A stretch of DNA of 64,000 nt from Oscillibacter sp. GTDB lineage: Bacteria; Bacillota; Clostridia; Oscillospirales; Oscillospiraceae. The stretch is taken from positions 1 through 64,000 of the forward strand of contig NZ_JAQUVF010000002.1 of NCBI RefSeq assembly GCF_028693505.1. The letters are read 5' to 3'. The notes under the pieces were generated by a model. The model did not search any database and was not told where the DNA came from. It worked only from the letters and a program-made list of their open reading frames with translations. Shown here piece by piece: positions 59,405 to 64,000 of the stretch. The position numbers and the translations under genes were made by a program. Each line of letters begins with the position of its first letter. The stretch's first letter is position 1.

Positions 59405-60322
59405 ATGGCTTTTACCGCAGCTGATGTAAAAAACCTGCGCGAAATGACCGGCGTTGGCATGATGGATTGCAAGAAGGCGCTGACCGCGTCTGAGGGCGAT
59501 ATGGATAAGGCCGTGGAGTGGCTGCGCGAAAAGGGCATGGCCGCTTCCGCGAAGAAGGCCGGCCGCATCGCCGCCGAGGGCATGGCCCTCGCCACCGTGG
59601 TGGACGGCGTTGGCGTCGTGATCGAGGTCAATGCCGAGACCGACTTCGTCGGCAAGAACGAGAAGTTCGTGGATTTTGTCAAGGGCGTGGCCGCGACCGT
59701 CGCCAAGCAGAATCCCGCTGATCTGGACGCTTTGATGGAGTGCAAGTACGAAGGCAGCGACATGACCGTCACCCAGCAGCAGCAGGAGATGGTCCTCGTC
59801 ATCGGCGAGAACATCAAGGTCCGCCGCTTTGCCCGCTTTGCCGATGGCGTCAGCGTGCCCTACGTGCACGCCGGCGGCAAGATCGGCGTGCTGGTGGAGC
59901 TGGATACCGCCCTTTCCGCCGAGCAGGTGGAAGCGGTGGGCAAGGACGTCGCCATGCAGATCGCCGCTTTGAATCCCCGCTTCCTGGACAAGTCTCAGGT
60001 CACGCAGGACGTGCTGGACGAAGAGAAGAAGATCATGATGGTCCAGATGGAAAACGACCCCAAGATGGCTTCCAAGCCCGAGCAGGTGCGTGAGAAGATC
60101 GTCATGGGCAAGCTGAACAAGTTCTATGCGGAAAACTGCCTGCTCCAGCAGGAGTTCGTGAAGGACAATTCCATGTCCGTCGAGCAGTATATCGCCGCCA
60201 CCGCCAAGAGCCTGGGCGGCGCCATCACCTTCAAGAACGCTGTGCGTTTTGAAAAGGGCGAGGGCATTGAGAAGAAGCAGGAGAACTTCGCGGAGGAAAT
60301 TGCCGCGATGGTGAAGGGCTGA
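59405..60322 (+). CDS. tsf: Elongation factor Ts
   Basis: The 305-residue exchange factor recharges EF-Tu with GTP. It has the N-terminal UBA-like motif LREMTGVGMMDCKKALTASEGD (in part: TGVGMMDCKKAL), NAETDFVGKN and the core subdomains with HVAGG-like YVHAGGKIGV. TGGAGGAAAG precedes ATG 59405. A strong terminator follows. Confidence 0.98.
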   Translation: MAFTAADVKNLREMTGVGMMDCKKALTASEGDMDKAVEWLREKGMAASAKKAGRIAAEGMALATVVDGVGVVIEVNAETDFVGKNEKFVDFVKGVAATVAKQNPADLDALMECKYEGSDMTVTQQQQEMVLVIGENIKVRRFARFADGVSVPYVHAGGKIGVLVELDTALSAEQVEAVGKDVAMQIAALNPRFLDKSQVTQDVLDEEKKIMMVQMENDPKMASKPEQVREKIVMGKLNKFYAENCLLQQEFVKDNSMSVEQYIAATAKSLGGAITFKNAVRFEKGEGIEKKQENFAEEIAAMVKG

Positions 60323-60343
60323 TTTTCAAAAATTGCAAAGAGG

Positions 60344-60375
60344 AAGGGCAGACGCGCAAGCGTCTGCCCTTTTTC
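60344..60375 (+). terminator. Terminator of rpsB-tsf
   Basis: AAGGGCAGACGC, GCAA, GCGTCTGCCCTT, then TTTC. Confidence 0.93.
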
Positions 60376-60386
60376 ATGCTTCTTCC

Positions 60387-60415
60387 TTGTATTTTGTGTT
60401 GGAAACTGGTATAAT
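60387..60415 (+). promoter_or_regulatory. Promoter of the site-2 protease and scpAB run
   Basis: TTGTAT (60387-60392), 17 bases, TATAAT (60410-60415) with a TGG extension. Confidence 0.75.
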
Positions 60416-60450
60416 CATCCTATCTTTTTGAACGTTTCCGAGGGGAGTGC

Positions 60451-61113
60451 ATGATGCTGCATCAACTGCAAACTCTATACAACGCAATGGACTTTGCCTC
60501 CATGGGCGCGGCTGCGCTGCGGGTGGCCGCCATTTTCCTGTGCCTGACGGTCCACGAGACCTGCCATGGCCTTGCGGCCTACGCGCTGGGCGACCCCACC
60601 GCCAAGTCCATGCATCGCCTGAGCCTGAACCCCCTGCGCCACATTGACTGGTTTGGCCTTGCGATGATGTTTGTGGCGGGCTTCGGCTGGGCAAAGCCTG
60701 TGCCGGTGGACCCCCGCTATTTCCGAAAACCTAAGCAGGGAATGGCGCTCACCGCACTGGCAGGCCCCGTTTCCAACCTGTTGCTTGCGCTGTTGGCCAT
60801 TGCAATCAGTAAGGTGATTTACCTTTACGCCCCTTACAATGTCTTTTGGAACGGACTTTTTGAGTTCTGCCTTTACACGGTAGCCCCGCTTTCTGTGGGT
60901 CTGGGCCTTTTTAACCTCGTCCCCATTCCGCCGCTGGACGGGTCTAAGGTGCTGGCGGTGCTTTTGCCGGACGGGGCCTACGTCACGCTGATGCGCTATG
61001 AGCGCTACGGGATGCTGGTGCTGCTGGCGCTTTCCTGGTTTGGCTTTATGGGCGGCTTTATCAGCAATGCGATTTTCGCCGTGTTCAGCGCTTTGCTCAA
61101 CTTGTTTTATTGA
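60451..61113 (+). CDS. Site-2-protease-family membrane metalloprotease
   Basis: The 220-residue M50-type protein has the zinc motif HETCH (residues 35-39) in a membrane helix and the second site NLVPIPPLDGSK with the ligand Asp. About five helices are seen. It resembles YwhC/FeiM-like small S2P homologues without a PDZ domain, whose substrates are mostly unknown. ATG 60451 or 60454 may start. It is 11 bases upstream of scpA, a common arrangement. Confidence 0.93.
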   Translation: MMLHQLQTLYNAMDFASMGAAALRVAAIFLCLTVHETCHGLAAYALGDPTAKSMHRLSLNPLRHIDWFGLAMMFVAGFGWAKPVPVDPRYFRKPKQGMALTALAGPVSNLLLALLAIAISKVIYLYAPYNVFWNGLFEFCLYTVAPLSVGLGLFNLVPIPPLDGSKVLAVLLPDGAYVTLMRYERYGMLVLLALSWFGFMGGFISNAIFAVFSALLNLFY

Positions 61114-61124
61114 GGTGGACGCTT

Positions 61125-61907
61125 TTGAAAAACCCCGTATTCAAACTGGAAAAGGTGGTCCGCTCCCGTTCGGAGGAGATGCAGGACTTTGAAGGCCCGC
61201 TGGACCTGATTTTGTTTTTGCTGGGGAAGAATAAGATGGAGATTCAGGATATCTCCATCTCGCTCATTTGCGACCAGTATCTCCAGTGGCTGGAACGGCG
61301 GCAGAAAATGGATTTGGACGTCGCCAGCGAGTTTGTGACCATGGCCTCCCAGCTGGTCTATATCAAGACCCGGATGCTCCTTTCCATCGAGGACGAGGAG
61401 GCCAAAAGCGAGATGGACGCCCTCATCCAGTCACTGGAGGAGCGGCGCAGAAACGAAAGCTATGTGCGGGTGAAGGCCATGGCGGTGCGCCTTGCCCCCA
61501 TGGGGGAGTTTGGGCGCAACATCGTCACCCGGAACCCAGAGCCCATGGAGCGGGGGAAAATTTACGAGTACAGCCAGACCCCGGCAGACCTGCTGCTGGC
61601 CATGGCGGAGGTGCAAAACCGATCGGAACGGGTGCTGCCGCCGCCGGCCGCCGCGTTTGAAAAAATTGTGCGGCATGAGCCGTATCCCGTGGAAAACAAG
61701 GCCCGGGAAATTTTGCAGCGCCTGCGAGAGCACGGCATCACCCGCTTTTTACTGCTCTTTCGCGGAAATCGCAGCCGCAGCGAGGTGGTGGCCACCTTCC
61801 TCGCCGTGCTGGAGCTTTGCCGTGCCAACGTGCTGCATCTGGCGGGGTCCGAGACGGACTGCACCGTCCGGCAAGACGGCGAGGCGCCGGAAAATCTGAG
61901 ACTTTAA
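61125..61907 (+). CDS. scpA: Segregation and condensation protein A
   Basis: The 260-residue kleisin binds SMC and ScpB in the bacterial condensin. FEGPLDLILFLLGKNKMEIQDI is the N-terminal SMC-binding part (shorter: FEGPLDLILFLLGKNKMEI), and the C-terminal winged helix contains RSEVVATFLAVLELCR. TTG 61125 has GAGGTGG six bases upstream; TTG 61110 would overlap the preceding stop. scpB follows after 14 bases. Confidence 0.96.
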   Translation: MKNPVFKLEKVVRSRSEEMQDFEGPLDLILFLLGKNKMEIQDISISLICDQYLQWLERRQKMDLDVASEFVTMASQLVYIKTRMLLSIEDEEAKSEMDALIQSLEERRRNESYVRVKAMAVRLAPMGEFGRNIVTRNPEPMERGKIYEYSQTPADLLLAMAEVQNRSERVLPPPAAAFEKIVRHEPYPVENKAREILQRLREHGITRFLLLFRGNRSRSEVVATFLAVLELCRANVLHLAGSETDCTVRQDGEAPENLRL

Positions 61908-61921
61908 GGAGGATGGAATCC

Positions 61922-62563
61922 ATGGAGATGAAGGAGATCGAAGCCGCCGTGGAGGGCATCCTCTTCGCGTCGGGCGAGCCGGTCCAGACGGAGCGCATCT
62001 GCATTGCGCTGGACATGGACCGCCCCACCGTGGAGCAGGTGCTCCAGCGATTGATGGACTATTACGCCTATGAGCGGCGGGGCATCCGCCTTTTGCACAT
62101 AGAGGACAGCTGGCAGCTTTGCTCCGCGCCGGACTATGGGGACGTCATCCGCAAAGCCTTTGAGATCCGAAAAAGCGCCAAGCTCAGTCAGCCCGCGCTG
62201 GAGGTCCTTACCATCATCGCCTATTACCAGCCCACCACCCGGGCCTATGTGGACCAGATCCGGGGCGTGGACAGCGCCTACACCATGGGCCTTTTGCAAG
62301 AGCGAAAGCTCATCGAGGAGTGCGGGCGGCTGCAGGTCCCGGGGCGGCCCCACCTGTACCGCACCACGAAGCAGTTTCTGCGCGCCTTCCACCTTACCAG
62401 TCTGGAGGATCTGCCGGAAATGCCGGACCTTGGCGGCGACGGGCAGATGCGTTTGAACGAGGAGGGCCGGGTGGTGGACCCCACGGACGGCAGCGAGGTT
62501 TCCGGCGCGGATGCGCCGGAGGATGCCGTCCTTCCCGGGGAGGAACCGTGCGCGGTGGAATAA
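61922..62563 (+). CDS. scpB: Segregation and condensation protein B
   Basis: The 213-residue protein has two winged-helix domains: EAAVEGILFASGEPV at the start and LSQPALEVLTIIAYYQPTTR with GLLQERKLIEECGR in the second. It dimerises on ScpA. AGGAGG precedes ATG 61922 with nine-base spacing. The last 35 residues are acidic and probably disordered. Confidence 0.96.
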   Translation: MEMKEIEAAVEGILFASGEPVQTERICIALDMDRPTVEQVLQRLMDYYAYERRGIRLLHIEDSWQLCSAPDYGDVIRKAFEIRKSAKLSQPALEVLTIIAYYQPTTRAYVDQIRGVDSAYTMGLLQERKLIEECGRLQVPGRPHLYRTTKQFLRAFHLTSLEDLPEMPDLGGDGQMRLNEEGRVVDPTDGSEVSGADAPEDAVLPGEEPCAVE

Positions 62564-62582
62564 GAGAGGGGGGCGTCGAGGG

Positions 62583-63257
62583 TTGCTCTGGTGGATTTTA
62601 GCCGCAGTAGCGGCGCTGCTGATCGTCCTTTGCCGCACGCGGCTTGGGATACAGGCTGTCTTTTCGCCGGGAACGGCGCTGGTGGACCTGACCGTGAGTC
62701 TGTTCCACATCCGCGTTTTCCCGGTTGGAGAAAAAGAAGCAAAAAAGGACGCAAAGAAAACGAAAGAGGCGGCCCATGAAATGGCTGCAGCTGCCGAAAA
62801 AGAAGTGAAGCGGGTGCTGCCCAAGCTCACGCTTTCCGATCTCCGGGAAGCGTGGCGTCTCCTGTGGCCGCCGCTTCGCCGGGCGCTGAGCCGTACCCGG
62901 CGAGGCATCCGCGTAAAGCCGCTGGAACTTTCCGTGTGCGTTGGCGGTGGGGAGGACCCGGCTGCCGCAGCGGAGTGGTACGGCGCGCTCCACGCCATCG
63001 TTTGGACGGGGATGCCGACGCTGGAACAGCTGCTGGTGATTCCGGACCCACATATCCATATCGGGGTGGATTTCGATTCCCCCAAAACCGTGGTGGAGGG
63101 CACGGCGGCAGTCTCCATTCGGATTGGAACGCTGCTTGCCATCGGCTTTACCATGGGCATACCGGCGCTGCGGCTGCTGCTGCGCCTTCAAAAACGACAA
63201 AAAGAAACGCCGACTGCCGCCAAGGGCGGCGAACAGGGCACGCCTGCGGCGGCATGA
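62583..63257 (+). CDS. DUF2953 membrane protein (YtfI-like)
   Basis: The best start is TTG 62583 behind GAGGGGGG, giving 224 residues with an N-terminal membrane helix (about 3-19), a charged Lys-rich segment, an amphipathic middle with LSVCVGGGEDPAAAAEWYGAL (in part: GGGEDPAAAAEWYGAL) and a second helix near 185-203. YtfI is paired with YtfJ in Bacillus and other spore formers, as here. Function unknown. Confidence 0.85.
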   Translation: MLWWILAAVAALLIVLCRTRLGIQAVFSPGTALVDLTVSLFHIRVFPVGEKEAKKDAKKTKEAAHEMAAAAEKEVKRVLPKLTLSDLREAWRLLWPPLRRALSRTRRGIRVKPLELSVCVGGGEDPAAAAEWYGALHAIVWTGMPTLEQLLVIPDPHIHIGVDFDSPKTVVEGTAAVSIRIGTLLAIGFTMGIPALRLLLRLQKRQKETPTAAKGGEQGTPAAA

Positions 63258-63274
63258 GAAAGGATGAGCGATAC

Positions 63275-63673
63275 ATGGAAACTCCCACGGAGAAAAAGAA
63301 TTCCCTGAACGACATGATGCGTACCGCGATGGAGAAGGTGCGGGAGATGGTGGATACCAACACCATCGTCGGCCAGCCCATCACCACGCCCGACGGCGTG
63401 ACGCTGATCCCCATTTCCAAGGTCAGCTTCGGCTTTGGCGGCGGTGGCGGCGATTACGGCAAAACGCCCAAGGAAAATTTTGGCGGCGGCACTGCCGCAG
63501 GCGTGAAAATCGACCCGGTGGCGTTCCTCATCATCAAGGACGGCACGACCCGCGTACTGCCGGTGGCGGTTCCGCCGGTGTCCACCATGGACCGTGTGGT
63601 GGAAATGGTTCCCGATATCATGGATAAAGTGGAAAAATATTTCGACAAAAAGGAAGCAAAAGAATTCGAGTGA
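63275..63673 (+). CDS. ytfJ: Sporulation protein YtfJ
   Basis: The 132-residue protein has the GerW family core: MVDTNTIVGQPITTPDGVTLIP (in part: TIVGQPITTPDGVTLIP), KVSFGFGGGGGDYG, and PVAFLIIKDGTTRVLPV. YtfJ is a forespore protein needed for efficient germination in Bacillus (GerW). It starts 17 bases after DUF2953 and ends 42 bases before the carboxypeptidase gene. Confidence 0.95.
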   Translation: METPTEKKNSLNDMMRTAMEKVREMVDTNTIVGQPITTPDGVTLIPISKVSFGFGGGGGDYGKTPKENFGGGTAAGVKIDPVAFLIIKDGTTRVLPVAVPPVSTMDRVVEMVPDIMDKVEKYFDKKEAKEFE

Positions 63674-63715
63674 CAGGGGTATACTACCATCACTGTAAAC
63701 AAACGAGGTGATGGT

Positions 63716-64000
63716 GTGTTCAGACGAATCCGCCGCTTTTTGCTGGTGGCTCTTCTGCTGTTTAGTATTTTAACTTGTCAGGTTGAGGCGGTGAGTACCT
63801 CTGCGACCTCCGCCATTTTGATGGATGTGGACAGCGGAAGGGTGCTGTACGAGCAAAACGCGGACGCCAAAATGCTGATCGCCAGCACCACCAAAATCTT
63901 AACGGCGCTGGTGGCAATCCGGGAGGGGAACCTCTCGGACGTGGTGACCATCAAGCGGGAGGTCATGCTGACAGAGGGCTCCTCCATGTACTTGCAGGAG
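63716..64000 (+). CDS. D-alanyl-D-alanine carboxypeptidase (S11), 3' end outside the window
   Basis: GTG 63716 follows GAGGTG and opens a frame that runs off the end; 95 residues are visible. A signal peptide (MFRRIRRFLLVALLLFSIL) is followed by ATSAILMDVDSGRVLYEQN and the active-site motif STTK in IASTTKILTALVA. These are the start features of DacB/DacF penicillin-binding proteins that trim peptidoglycan stem peptides. Position next to scpAB and ytfJ suggests a cortex-related enzyme like DacB. Confidence 0.93.
   Translation, partial: MFRRIRRFLLVALLLFSILTCQVEAVSTSATSAILMDVDSGRVLYEQNADAKMLIASTTKILTALVAIREGNLSDVVTIKREVMLTEGSSMYLQE

Noticed and set aside
1..64000. CRISPR arrays, rRNA and tRNA genes
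   Set aside because: No regularly spaced direct repeats and no cloverleaf or rRNA signatures were seen by eye.

Overview
The window looks like a chromosome segment of a spore-forming, strictly anaerobic Clostridia member, most likely in the Oscillospiraceae (Oscillibacter/Dysosmobacter-like). Support: high-GC coding DNA with Firmicutes gene order (nnrD-lolA-like-alr-mazF, ylxM-ffh-rpsP-khpA-rimM-trmD, ymfF-ymfH, scpA-scpB), an anaerobic class III ribonucleotide reductase, a PPi-type phosphofructokinase, and sporulation genes (spoIVA, a spoVM-like 25-codon gene, sigG, an alpha/beta SASP, ytfJ, a DUF3794/LysM protein, a ylmC/ymxH-like gene). This placement is inferred from gene content, not from a tree.

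Layout. 0-2.4 kb is a lower-GC accessory remnant: small membrane and secreted genes in a filamentous-phage-like (inovirus-like) order, a broken IS30 transposase and a 93-nt foldback. 2.5-9.7 kb holds cell-wall and metabolite-repair genes (nnrD, a LolA-like lipoprotein, alr), an orphan mazF and nrdR. 9.7-17.6 kb holds a DUF421/DUF4363 pair behind a sigma-F-like promoter, glmS with its ribozyme, an ECF sigma/membrane partner pair and an SLH-GH25 protein with an attenuator-like leader. 17.6-24 kb holds clpB under CIRCE, malic enzyme, an Rrf2 regulator, a SASP, a radical SAM protein and an XRE regulator. 24-31 kb holds nrdD-nrdG with NrdR boxes, a YhaM-like exonuclease, an M18 aminopeptidase and a LOR protein. 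30-34 kb holds the translation/secretion cluster on the minus strand. 34-41 kb holds a DUF819 transporter, a dipeptidase, spoIVA with a sigma-E-like promoter and an amino-acid ABC importer, followed by about 740 bp of hairpin-rich non-coding DNA. 41-44 kb holds a minus-strand cluster of a small Cys-tailed membrane protein, spoVM and DUF3794/LysM, then ogt and coaX firing from a shared promoter. 44-47.4 kb holds pfp and fba, divergent. 47.5-49.4 kb holds an intact IS256-family element with a target duplication and an AT-rich XRE gene. 49.6-57 kb holds an amidase, an SLH-GH18 protein, two M16 proteins, lgt, folD and a thioesterase. 57-64 kb holds sigG, ylmC-like, rpsB-tsf, a site-2 protease, scpA-scpB, DUF2953, ytfJ and the start of a D-Ala-D-Ala carboxypeptidase.

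Several parts fit together. NrdR (9.2 kb) has good candidate operators at nrdD (24.3 kb). SpoIVA and a SpoVM-like peptide, partners in coat basement assembly, lie 5 kb apart. The sigG promoter and the DUF421 promoter have the same sigma-F-like layout. The most unusual material is non-coding: a 114-nt nested palindrome, a hairpin cluster bounded by two identical hairpins, and a dispersed terminator-like repeat with compensatory base changes. I saw no rRNA, tRNA or CRISPR array.
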